Source of the DNA: Paenibacillus_G elgii_A
GTDB lineage: Bacteria > Bacillota > Bacilli > Paenibacillales > NBRC-103111
Direction: 5' to 3'
Assembly (NCBI GenBank): GCA_042219835.1
Contig: JBHJMN010000004.1
Coordinates: 62,001 to 126,000 of the forward strand
DNA: 64,000 bases
Every line of letters begins with the position of its first letter. Position 1 is the stretch's first letter. The translations under genes were made by a program, and so were the position numbers. This document shows, piece by piece, positions 41,302 through 48,772 of the stretch. The notes beneath the pieces are model-generated. The model was not told where the DNA came from and did no database searches. It saw nothing but the letters and a program-made list of their open reading frames with translations.

Positions 41302-41973
41302 CTATCGACCGTTAGGAGAAAAATGGTTCTTATCGTTGTTTACAGGAGTATAATGGACCAAGCCATACGTTTTGGCTACGGAAATCAAGGTTGCGTTTGT
41401 ACTATTTTTTTCGCCGGAATTGATCGTTACTTTTTTGCCGTTCGCATCCGTGATCACGACGCTGGACTTCGACCAAGATGTAGCAAGATCGATTGCGTTT
41501 CTTGCGGTATGGTTGGAGTTCAGCGCCGGTGCGACTTTCAATTCAGAAATCCCGTAGCCGTTTACCATCGCTCTTGCTCCGGCGATCGATTTGCTGAAAT
41601 TTGCATCATCATTATCGTGTACCCATTTGATATTAACGCCGGCTTTGGCAGGCGCATCCTTCGGGCTTGCCTTTTTATTCGCAATCATCCACGACCAATG
41701 CATCAAATAGGCTCGTTCTAGCGGTCTGTAAGTAGATTTGACGCTCGTTGAAATGCCCGCCTCATGAAGTGCGGCTATGAATCTTTTGACATTGCTTTTA
41801 AACGGGTCGTTGAGGTCATCGACACTTGTGGAGCCGGGAAATCTCGCTACCCAAGCAGAGCCGCTGTTTTCAGCTGCTGCAACGGAAGCAACAGCATCGA
41901 TGGGATCTGCAAAAATGTTTGTAGGAGTCATCAAGGTGAGTGTAACCATAGCGGAAATCAAAAGCTTTTTCAT
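41302..41973 (-). CDS. Secreted M15/LAS-like peptidoglycan peptidase
   Basis: A 223-residue secreted protein: signal peptide (LLISAMVTLTLMTPTNIFA), then a domain resembling LAS-type D-Ala metallopeptidases: SVKSTYRPLERAYLMHWSW, the zinc motif NSNHTARNAID (S-x-H then Asp; the usual Gly is Arg) and DKNHFS near the C-terminus supplying the last His. Cell-wall hydrolysis is the likely role, though the altered motif leaves doubt. AAGGAGTGACTTT precedes the ATG at 41973. Confidence 0.65.
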   Translation of the reverse strand: MKKLLISAMVTLTLMTPTNIFADPIDAVASVAAAENSGSAWVARFPGSTSVDDLNDPFKSNVKRFIAALHEAGISTSVKSTYRPLERAYLMHWSWMIANKKASPKDAPAKAGVNIKWVHDNDDANFSKSIAGARAMVNGYGISELKVAPALNSNHTARNAIDLATSWSKSSVVITDANGKKVTINSGEKNSTNATLISVAKTYGLVHYTPVNNDKNHFSPNGR

Positions 41974-42203
41974 AAAGTCACTCCTTAATGATAGTTTAGT
42001 ATAATGTGCACAATATACTAAACTCAAAATATCATAATATTACCATTTATACAATAATATTTAACAAATTTATATTTATTTTCTATAATTCTATTATTTT
42101 CATGGTTTTAAAAGTGAAAAATCCCCTCCAAGCGCACTCTTTTTTAAGAATGCTGCTTAGAGGGGATTTACTTTGAAAACAAATTTCGACAAAACCCAAC
42201 AGG
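41974..42203. other. AT-rich intergenic stretch
   Basis: About 230 bases of strongly AT-rich sequence between the peptidase and CBS genes. It holds the peptidase promoter region and the terminator at 42116-42170; I see no gene in it. Confidence 0.6.
42116..42170 (-). terminator. Terminator of the CBS-domain gene
   Basis: AAATCCCCTC/GAGGGGATTT ends of a long imperfect hairpin, followed on the minus strand by TTC and further T residues. Confidence 0.7.
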
Positions 42204-42608
42204 TTAGTCCGTAATATTACTCGTATAGTACTCGATTATATCTTTGCGGCGGATAATTCCGATGAAGATCCGGTTATCGTCTACGACGGGAACGAAGTTC
42301 TGATCGGCAGCCAGATGAAGCATATCCTCCAGGTGCGCATTGATCGACACGCACTCATTATGAATACGGCGTTTAATTTCATGAACTTTGATGGTATCCA
42401 GGTTTTGAAAGCTCAATCCGGGGGTACTCTTCATCTTCCAGAATAGGTCCCCTTCCGAAAGGGTACCAATATATCTACCCTCACCGTCATTAACGGGAAT
42501 TGCCGCGTATTGACTTTGCTCTAGCTTGTCCAAGGCCTCCTGCATCGTCGCAGACGAGTTAATATAGACCACTTTGTCCTTGGGGAACAGAAAATCGGAT
42601 ATTTGCAT
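42204..42608 (-). CDS. CBS-pair domain protein
   Basis: A 134-residue protein made of two CBS motifs (INSSATMQEALDKLEQSQYAAIPVND and NAHLEDMLHLAADQNFVPVVDDNRIFIGIIRRKDIIEYY). Stand-alone pairs bind adenine nucleotides; relatives such as Bacillus YkuL/CbpB bind c-di-AMP and regulate stress enzymes. Which nucleotide applies here is not visible. Own terminator downstream. Confidence 0.87.
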   Translation of the reverse strand: MQISDFLFPKDKVVYINSSATMQEALDKLEQSQYAAIPVNDGEGRYIGTLSEGDLFWKMKSTPGLSFQNLDTIKVHEIKRRIHNECVSINAHLEDMLHLAADQNFVPVVDDNRIFIGIIRRKDIIEYYTSNITD

Positions 42609-42692
42609 CGGTGAAAACTCCTTTCTTCTGAGTTGGACGCTATCCTTTCAGTTTAGCACACCTCGCAGAAAGAAAAAACAGCTGTTGGGATA

Positions 42693-43850
42693 TCACTGTG
42701 AAGCGTTGTACCATTTTATTTTTACTGCGATCAGCAGGTAAGCTAACAAGGCAAACCCGACCCCGCTCCAAACAAGCTGATGGATTCCCCATTGCCCGAT
42801 AAACCAGCCGCCAACCGACGCTCCGATCGTAATGCCGAGATTCGTAAAGGAGACAAACAGACTGTTGCCGAACTCAGGAGCCGTCCGCGCCTCGGTCATG
42901 AGCCAGCTTTGGCTGACGACAAGCCCGCCGGAATGTACGATTCCCCACAGCAAGATCATTGCGATCATGGGAAGGAAGTATCCTCCCGCAAAATAAATCA
43001 GCAGGTAAGCAGCAGCATAAACTACGGGAAAGAGGAGCGTCGTTCGAAGAACGCTCTTTTGCAAAAAGCTCCCGAATAAGAAATTACCCAAAATCATAAT
43101 TACTCCGAAAACCATCAGCATCATACTGATCCAAGAGCCGTTCATATGGGTAACTTGTCCGAGATATTCGGCGAAGTAGCTGTACACTGAGAACATCGCA
43201 GCGAATATACTCGTTACTGCGGCGATATTTAGCCACAATGCGGGCTTGCGTAAAATACTTAGCTGTGCGCCGTAAGACAGCTTGGTTTGAACCGGCATCG
43301 AGGGAAGCCAAGCCCAAATACCGATAAAGGCCACGAGGCTGACGACTGCCCCGAACAGGAAAGCGGCTTCCAGCGAGACCCGCTCCGCCAGATAGGAAGT
43401 CAACGGCACGCCGAAGGCAAATCCGACCGTAATGCCGGCAAAAACCTTGGTGATCGCCCGGCCGCTTTTTTCCGGAGAAACGAGCGATGCCGCCGTGACA
43501 AGCGCTACTGAAAAGAAAGCGGGATGAGCCATAGCCGGAATAATGCGGAAAGCCAGCATGACGTCAAATCTCGTCGTAAAAGCATACACGATATTGGAAA
43601 TTGCAAACAACAGCACGGCGGTCAATAAAATAAATTTGCGGTTTATTCCGGAGGCGAGCAGCGTCAGGAACGGGCCTGAGACCGCAACGACTAAAGCAAA
43701 TATGCTGACCAGCCATCCGGCTTGCGAGGCGGAGATGTTGAACTTCTGCGTAACCTGCGGCAAAACCCCGATAATTCCCATTTCCGTCGTTATAATTCCG
43801 AATACGCCTAATGCTAAAACAAGGATAAGCAAAGGGTTGATCTTGTTCAT
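42693..43850 (-). CDS. MFS efflux transporter (DHA1/AraJ type)
   Basis: A 385-residue twelve-helix transporter. The first helix reads LILVLALGVFGIITTEMGIIGVLPQV, as in sugar-efflux and chloramphenicol-resistance members (AraJ, CmlR, PbuE). A drug or metabolite exporter is the likely role. It lies 96 bases downstream of an ArsR-type regulator in the same direction, so export probably responds to that sensor. A GGAGATATG site precedes the ATG. Confidence 0.9.
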   Translation of the reverse strand: MNKINPLLILVLALGVFGIITTEMGIIGVLPQVTQKFNISASQAGWLVSIFALVVAVSGPFLTLLASGINRKFILLTAVLLFAISNIVYAFTTRFDVMLAFRIIPAMAHPAFFSVALVTAASLVSPEKSGRAITKVFAGITVGFAFGVPLTSYLAERVSLEAAFLFGAVVSLVAFIGIWAWLPSMPVQTKLSYGAQLSILRKPALWLNIAAVTSIFAAMFSVYSYFAEYLGQVTHMNGSWISMMLMVFGVIMILGNFLFGSFLQKSVLRTTLLFPVVYAAAYLLIYFAGGYFLPMIAMILLWGIVHSGGLVVSQSWLMTEARTAPEFGNSLFVSFTNLGITIGASVGGWFIGQWGIHQLVWSGVGFALLAYLLIAVKIKWYNASQ

Positions 43851-43946
43851 CTCTCGACATATCTCCTATCCTAATCTAATCTTCATATGCATATATATAG
43901 ATATGAATATGCAAAAAAATAAAAAAAGAGGGGCTCTCCTTTCTTA

Positions 43947-44258
43947 CTAAAGTTCGGTCCGAGTATACTCGGCAAATTGTTGGATCGTCTTTTCGTTCCG
44001 ACGATAGAACGTCCACTTTCCATACCGCTCCGCTTCCAACAAGCCGGCTTTTTGCATCGTTAACAAATAGTTGGAAACGACCGACTGGGCAAGCTCCGCT
44101 TTCGCTTGAATATCCGAAACACACACCCCGACGCGGAAATCGATCCCGTGTTCGATATAAGGGGTTTTATCGAAATGTTGCTCCGGATCTTTTAACCACA
44201 TCATAATTTGACGGCGGGTCTCGTTAGACAATGCTTTATATATCAATAAAGGATCCAT
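43947..44258 (-). CDS. ArsR-family winged-helix regulator
   Basis: A regulator of about 103 residues: MDPLLIYKALSNETRRQIMMWL, then KAELAQSVVSNYLLTMQKAGLLEAERYGKWTFYRR (recognition helix and wing). One Cys (VCVSD) is present but no clear metal-site pair, so the inducer may be organic. I choose the ATG at 44258 because a strong promoter places transcription start right at it; the ATGs at 44264 and 44267 lie in or next to the -10 box. It precedes the MFS pump gene and probably represses both. Confidence 0.85.
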   Translation of the reverse strand: MDPLLIYKALSNETRRQIMMWLKDPEQHFDKTPYIEHGIDFRVGVCVSDIQAKAELAQSVVSNYLLTMQKAGLLEAERYGKWTFYRRNEKTIQQFAEYTRTEL

Positions 44259-44293
44259 ACGCATCATTATATCTATTTTTGTAGATTTGTAAA
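44258..44293 (-). promoter_or_regulatory. Promoter/operator of the ArsR gene
   Basis: Minus strand: TTTACA (44288-44293), 16-base spacer, TATAAT (44266-44271). The spacer holds the inverted repeat ATCTA-N6-TAGAT, a good operator candidate. The start codon lies about seven bases after the -10, implying a leaderless message. Confidence 0.7.
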
Positions 44294-44440
44294 GCTGACC
44301 TATAAGGGAACATATTAGACTTCGTTAAGCAATTCTTGTAGTATTATTAAAAGATTAAATAAATGATCAAAATTACCGATATATGTATAGGCTATCCCCC
44401 TGCGGGATGGCAATCCAAAACTATTTTAAGGCGGTGCATC

Positions 44441-44821
44441 ATGTATCAAAACAAGCGAAGCGATGCTTTTAGATTTAGTTTAAACACTCCGTTAGTTTGC
44501 TATTTCGAAGTTACGAATATTAACGGCACTTCAACGTCGAGCACACCAGTCAAAGCAACCTTGATGGATATCAGCAACTCGGGGTGCAAAATCGTGACTC
44601 CCTTAAATTTAAATGCTGCCAGCAACAAGCTGCAAATCATTTTACATGTGCAGCTGCAAGAAGAGCTTTTGAAGCTCAACGGCTCGATTCGCTGGCAGCT
44701 GCAATCCACGAACACGCTCAATCACTACGGCGTAAACTTTATAATGAACGAGTCTGAAAAAAGACATCTGCTCGCCAGACTGCGAACCTTAACGGCGCTA
44801 AGAAAAATTACGGTAAATTAA
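44441..44821 (+). CDS. PilZ domain protein
   Basis: A 126-residue single PilZ domain: NKRSDAFRFSLNTPLVCYFEV, DISNSGCKIVTPLNLN (the D/N-x-S-x-x-G motif) and HYGVNFIMNESEKRHLLARLR. PilZ domains bind cyclic di-GMP; the N-terminal Arg motif is spaced RxxxxR, not the usual RxxxR, so binding is not assured. ATG at 44441 follows AAGGCGGTG. Confidence 0.85.
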   Translation: MYQNKRSDAFRFSLNTPLVCYFEVTNINGTSTSSTPVKATLMDISNSGCKIVTPLNLNAASNKLQIILHVQLQEELLKLNGSIRWQLQSTNTLNHYGVNFIMNESEKRHLLARLRTLTALRKITVN

Positions 44822-44852
44822 TAAGGCTCGATTCACTCTCCTTATTATAGAG

Positions 44853-45287
44853 TTACAGCTCTGACACGATAAACATGCCGTTCTGCAAGATCACTTTATA
44901 CAATTCATCGAATCCTTCTTCTGCATCGGGCGGGGTCAATTTCTTAAGTACGCTTTTTATGCCGATCTCGGGAATCTTTTCTGTCCCTGCCCTGAGTTCA
45001 TTGCGCTTTATGGATTCCGCAAAATCCGGCTCAAAATAATAGCCGGTAACCTTGAACCTCCCCCGCTTCGCGGCTTCAATATACTTTTTGCGATCCTCGG
45101 CTGCGGGATTCGTGTTATCGACGACAAACGGCTGCTTCGCTTCGATGGAGGCAGCCACGTAGATATCTTCTCGGTGTCTTGTTTTCAGCATGTCCAAGTT
45201 AATTCTGATGTGCGTATTAAAAAACTTTTCTTTGTAGAAGGTCGATTTGCCGGAACCCTGAATTCCAATGAGCAGGACGCACTCCAA
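44853..45287 (-). CDS. Small P-loop kinase-like protein
   Basis: A 144-residue P-loop protein resembling the polynucleotide-kinase/zeta-toxin group: Walker A GIQGSGKST (residues 8-16), FVVDNTNPAAEDRKKYIEAA (the DNTN motif of PNK-type kinases) and a lid with RNELRAGTEKIPE. Likely phosphorylates a nucleic acid end or small molecule. It starts with TTG at 45287 behind AGGGGGAGTAGGC. A small frame ends two bases upstream, described separately. Confidence 0.83.
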   Translation of the reverse strand: MECVLLIGIQGSGKSTFYKEKFFNTHIRINLDMLKTRHREDIYVAASIEAKQPFVVDNTNPAAEDRKKYIEAAKRGRFKVTGYYFEPDFAESIKRNELRAGTEKIPEIGIKSVLKKLTPPDAEEGFDELYKVILQNGMFIVSEL

Positions 45288-45289
45288 GC

Positions 45290-45373
45290 CTACTCCCCCT
45301 TGTCCACATAAACATACTGATTCAAGTATTCCCTATGCCGCGAAAAGATCGGCGTCTCGTGATCCACATCCAT
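45290..45373 (-). CDS. Possible 27-residue coupled reading frame or gene remnant
   Basis: MDVDHETPIFSRHREYLNQY and seven further residues, ending in TAG two bases before the TTG start of the P-loop kinase gene. It reads like genuine protein, and its end carries the kinase ribosome-binding site, so it may be a leader frame or the 3' end of a lost gene. No good ribosome-binding site of its own. Confidence 0.3.
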   Translation of the reverse strand: MDVDHETPIFSRHREYLNQYVYVDKGE

Positions 45374-45432
45374 TTGCTTCTCAAGGCTTCACCTTTATCG
45401 TACGTCCGCTTGGTGATGCATGCCCCGTGTTT

Positions 45433-45669
45433 CTATGCTCCGACGCTTTTTATTCCGACATAGACGGCCAGCAAAATGATGGCTATGCCAATAAGCATTT
45501 TGATCCGCTTTTTCTTTTTTCGCTTTTGGCGCTCTTTCTTAATCGCCTTTTCCACAGCTTCGCCAAGCAGTTCGAATTTCTCTTCAGCCGTATGCTGCAG
45601 AATGATTCCGCAATGGGAACAGTGCCTCTGAAACGCCGTAGGCTTCGCGCAGTTCGGACATTCCACCAT
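45433..45669 (-). CDS. Zinc-ribbon single-helix membrane protein
   Basis: A 78-residue protein: an N-terminal zinc ribbon with CPNC and CSHC, a charged helix, a Lys/Arg-rich segment (KKERQKRKKKKRIK) and one C-terminal membrane helix (MLIGIAIILLAVYVGI). The topology puts the ribbon in the cytoplasm, tail-anchored. Function unknown; similar small ribbon-plus-helix proteins are common in Bacillales. Confidence 0.75.
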   Translation of the reverse strand: MVECPNCAKPTAFQRHCSHCGIILQHTAEEKFELLGEAVEKAIKKERQKRKKKKRIKMLIGIAIILLAVYVGIKSVGA

Positions 45670-45745
45670 AATCTAAGACCACCTTTGGCAAGCTTTGTTC
45701 ATAAACTTCGCAGCCGTTATCCAGCGTTTCTTCCGTCACAACCCG

Positions 45746-46096
45746 CTACAGGGATTTAAACAAATAATAAGACAGCCGGTCGTCAATCAGGCTCATATTT
45801 TCTTGCCCGATATAATCCGGAAGTTCATTATAATGAACGGAGATGTTCTCCAGTTGCCTGACCACAGTCATTTCAAAGGTATCATAATGATAAGTGGCCT
45901 TCGCAATCAAGAAATAGGTGTCCGGTTTAATAAAGACCTCGATTCCCGTATGATCGCCTTTATTCACGACGGTAAGATAACAGCACTTCACTTGCAGCTT
46001 CGGATCATTGTCATTTTTTTGAATCGTGGTTCCTTCCGCCAGCGGATAGGAAAAAGGAACGTTCATTACAATTTTTCTTAGCAATTTCTCTTCCAT
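45746..46096 (-). CDS. Unrecognised 116-residue protein
   Basis: A soluble protein I cannot assign: MEEKLLRKIVMNVPFSYPLAEG, KCCYLTVVNKGDHTGIEVFI, and YHYDTFEMTVVRQLENISVHYNEL. Beta-rich by eye. GGAGAACATGA precedes the ATG. It stands 77 bases upstream of the zinc-ribbon gene in the same direction. Confidence 0.6.
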   Translation of the reverse strand: MEEKLLRKIVMNVPFSYPLAEGTTIQKNDNDPKLQVKCCYLTVVNKGDHTGIEVFIKPDTYFLIAKATYHYDTFEMTVVRQLENISVHYNELPDYIGQENMSLIDDRLSYYLFKSL

Positions 46097-46258
46097 TCAT
46101 GTTCTCCTTTGGACCAAAACAAATGATTAATCTATTCCTCAAAAGCCGCTTCCCCTCCTATCATAACCAATTCAAAATTTCTTTTCCACAATAGGATAGG
46201 ATTCATCGTAAGAATCTAGCGGTTTGACTCCATAGTGGTTATATGTTATGGTCAATTG

Positions 46259-46294
46259 GTAAGGCATTCCACTCTATCGGGCGGGATGCCTTAC
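46259..46294. repeat. Long hairpin in intergenic region
   Basis: GTAAGGCATTCC pairs with GGGATGCCTTAC (11 of 12 positions) around a 12-base loop. No T run on either side, so it is not a standard terminator. Role unknown. Confidence 0.6.
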
Positions 46295-46361
46295 TGCATG
46301 AAAGCGGTTTTTACATTTAATGTATGGCGGGTTATCATCAAAGCCAAGAAAGGTGAAAAGC

Positions 46362-46553
46362 ATGATTCAAGTGAAAGAGTTCATTGATTCCGACGTTAGG
46401 CTTGCCGAGAAAAGCTGCAATGAATTTCTGTCCACATTGGCGGAAGATCAAATTGTAAGTATATGCTACGGATCGATTATCAAAAGCAAACCGGATAAAG
46501 GGGAATATCAAAGAAGCACGATCCTGGTTGTCTACCGGACACAGGAGAAGTAA
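46362..46553 (+). CDS. Cse60-like sporulation protein
   Basis: A 63-residue protein: MIQVKEFIDSDVRLAEKSCN, EFLSTLAEDQIVSICYGS and STILVVYRTQEK. The pattern matches the Cse60 family, a small protein made under SigE in Bacillus sporulation, of unknown role. The ATG at 46362 follows AAAGGTG; a longer upstream start is not supported. Own terminator follows. Confidence 0.75.
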   Translation: MIQVKEFIDSDVRLAEKSCNEFLSTLAEDQIVSICYGSIIKSKPDKGEYQRSTILVVYRTQEK

Positions 46554-46578
46554 ACCGCCATGCTTGGCGGTCTTTTTT
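46554..46578 (+). terminator. Terminator of the Cse60-like gene
   Basis: ACCGCCA/TGGCGGT stem with a four-base loop followed by CTTTTTT. Confidence 0.88.
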
Positions 46579-46636
46579 ATGTAGAATAATTTTGCCGCTT
46601 GCTGTAAATGATATCCATTGTGAAGGAGATGAAGCC

Positions 46637-46786
46637 ATGCCGCAAGATAAGCTGGAAAAAGAAACGGATGGAAATCCCGAAACGGTCTATGAGGACCTTA
46701 CGTCACATGAACGTGATGGATTTCGAACGGACGATACCCAGGAAATCGGAGATCGTGAGAAATTAGATGGATATTCGATGGAATAA
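46637..46786 (+). CDS. Acidic 49-residue protein
   Basis: A very acidic small protein (starts MPQDKLEKETDGNPETVYED and ends REKLDGYSME) without hydrophobic core, probably disordered. AAGGAGATGAAGCC precedes the ATG. It is followed after 15 bases by a second acidic mini-gene, and both sit downstream of a sporulation gene. Family unknown. Confidence 0.6.
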   Translation: MPQDKLEKETDGNPETVYEDLTSHERDGFRTDDTQEIGDREKLDGYSME

Positions 46787-46801
46787 CTACAGGAGGTAAC
46801 G

Positions 46802-46963
46802 ATGGATAAAGAAACTCAAGCAGGCATTGAAAATCTTGAGACAACGGCGGAAGCAGCAGATTTATTGACTGTCCCCGAAGGCGCTAAGGATTATGTGGAC
46901 ATCATTGGGGACGAAAATCTCGATCCCTACGGCAAGCCGTCTTCAAATGCGGATCAGCTCTAA
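46802..46963 (+). CDS. Acidic 53-residue protein
   Basis: A small frame with a near-perfect AGGAGGTAACG ribosome-binding site just before the ATG. Sequence opens MDKETQAGIENLETTAEAAD, has VPEGAKDYVDIIGDENLDPY in the middle and ends SSNADQL. Net acidic, probably unfolded or an adaptor. It forms a two-gene unit with the preceding frame and ends in a strong terminator. Function unknown. Confidence 0.62.
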   Translation: MDKETQAGIENLETTAEAADLLTVPEGAKDYVDIIGDENLDPYGKPSSNADQL

Positions 46964-46971
46964 AGCAAAAG

Positions 46972-47022
46972 AAAAACAAGCCTGGAGTGCAGCAACCGAA
47001 ATTGCGCTCCGGCTTGTTTTTA
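46972..47022. terminator. Bidirectional terminator
   Basis: AAAACAAGCC and GGAG pair with CTCC and GGCTTGTTTT in an imperfect long hairpin between convergent genes; T runs on both strands. Confidence 0.83.
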
Positions 47023-47062
47023 AACGAAGCAAGTGCATGTCAGATTTTCCCCGAAGTATGCG

Positions 47063-48751
47063 CTAGCGTTGGTTTTTCTTCGACGATGCAGCCTGCACAA
47101 GCTCCGATAGCAAAGCCGCCTTCTCCCCTTTTTTGGCTTTGGCAGCGGCAGCCTTAAGCTTCTCCACACCGCCCCAAATCGGATAGATGATACGCTGCAC
47201 TTCATAAGGCTGAAGTCCGCTAATGTGATCGAGCAGCAATCTTGCATTGGCTTCCTCTTCCATCGCCGGCTTGATCTTCAGCTTGATCGAGTCGGTGCTG
47301 TGCAGCAAGCACGTCACTAGCGTGGAGATGGTCTCCGCATTCACGCCATACTCTTCGACAAAGGCGGCCGTGAAGTGATTTTGCACGGATTGGTGCTCGT
47401 CATCCACCAGCTTCATATAATCCTCGACCAGCGCAAAATAGCTCCGGTCCGCCAATCCGAGGCCGAAGACGGCATAGCTGCCCGGCATGCAGTTCTTCTC
47501 GCCTTCCGTATCCGCATACCATTCGAACTCTTCCATCGCTTCGCGGGCATATTCCTTCAACAGCGGGTGCAGCTTCGGGTATGCCATGGCGTTGGCGAAG
47601 AAACGATGCGTGCCCGACTTCGCTAAGCCTTTGATGGGCAAAAACTGCTTAACGCTGGATTTCAGCTTAATTTGATAGCTTTTGGGGAACCCTCGCTGCA
47701 GCAAGCGGCAAATAAACCGGAGCGCACGCGCGTAGCTCTCCTCGGCTTCCTGCTTCATTGTAATCGTTACGGTAGCGAATACGTCATTGGCCGTGCATTC
47801 CACAAACTCGTCGCGGAAGTATACATCTTCCTTGGCAAACGTTCCGCTGCCTTCCTTCATGTAGCGGGATGCCCTTGCGCTTCCCAGCTCGACAGCCCGT
47901 TCCAGGAAGGCAAGCCCCGTGCTTTTGCTGTAAGAAGGCTCATATTTAATGATAGACACCGCCGTATATAAAAGCAGCTCAATCGGCCCTTGCTCGGTAT
48001 CCTCAAGCTGAATATCGCTTTTTCTCGTATACTCTGCTTCATTCCATTGCTCTTTCCGAATCTCGAAATAACGAGGAAGAAATGTTTCCTCCACCCATTT
48101 CCGCAGAGCATTCACGATATTCGAACGATGCGCGGCAAGCCGCTCTTTCTTCCCTTTATTCAGCTCCAAAATGTTCTCGAACACGGAAATGATCCGCCCT
48201 GCATCCGGATCGGGAAACAATTTCTCGTCGAGCAGGTGTCTGGAGAGAAAGAACGTCTCCAACTCCTTGGTAGGGTACTTCCCGTCATCGAGCTTCGTCT
48301 GGATATAAGACGCAATGGAATTCAGCAGCCGCTCCTTCTTCGCCTCATCAATATGCTGAAGGATAGGGAGCGTCATTTCGCCTTCCCGCACGCGAAACTT
48401 TCCCCAAAACGTAAATTTATAATCGATTAACGCCGGGGACGGAAGGCTGTCCAATTTGTGCTGCATGAATACAGCCAAGGACGGGATGATCTTCTCCCGG
48501 ACTTGTTCCTTCGACAATAGCTCGGCAGGCTCGCCCAGCCGGGTCTTGACTTTCGGCGACAAGAAATCGAGCTCCGAGTCCGTCACGCTGACTCTGCCCT
48601 TGGCGTACTCCAGCAGGCCGTAGTCATGAATCCCGACCTGCAGCGGGGTGCGCTTCACAATTTGTTCCGCATCCTTGTCGCCAATGAATTCGAACCATCG
48701 CTCAATTTCTTGCTTCATTTCATTGATGAGTTCTTCCAGCATGCTATCCAT
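47063..48751 (-). CDS. Large unrecognised protein (possibly DUF6138-like), last gene of operon
   Basis: A 562-residue soluble protein, mostly helical by eye. Regions include EIERWFEFIGDKDAEQIVKR, LGEPAELLSKEQVREKIIPSL, KYEPSYSKSTGLAFLERAVELG and LGLADRSYFALVEDYMKLVDDEHQSVQNHF; the last third could be a TPR-like or HEAT-like helical array. It may belong to a Bacillales DUF6138-type family, but I am not sure. No membrane helix or signal peptide. It starts 21 bases after the DUF4261-type gene and ends at the bidirectional terminator. Confidence 0.7.
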   Translation of the reverse strand: MDSMLEELINEMKQEIERWFEFIGDKDAEQIVKRTPLQVGIHDYGLLEYAKGRVSVTDSELDFLSPKVKTRLGEPAELLSKEQVREKIIPSLAVFMQHKLDSLPSPALIDYKFTFWGKFRVREGEMTLPILQHIDEAKKERLLNSIASYIQTKLDDGKYPTKELETFFLSRHLLDEKLFPDPDAGRIISVFENILELNKGKKERLAAHRSNIVNALRKWVEETFLPRYFEIRKEQWNEAEYTRKSDIQLEDTEQGPIELLLYTAVSIIKYEPSYSKSTGLAFLERAVELGSARASRYMKEGSGTFAKEDVYFRDEFVECTANDVFATVTITMKQEAEESYARALRFICRLLQRGFPKSYQIKLKSSVKQFLPIKGLAKSGTHRFFANAMAYPKLHPLLKEYAREAMEEFEWYADTEGEKNCMPGSYAVFGLGLADRSYFALVEDYMKLVDDEHQSVQNHFTAAFVEEYGVNAETISTLVTCLLHSTDSIKLKIKPAMEEEANARLLLDHISGLQPYEVQRIIYPIWGGVEKLKAAAAKAKKGEKAALLSELVQAASSKKNQR

Positions 48752-48772
48752 ACGATAGCCCCGCCTCCTGCA

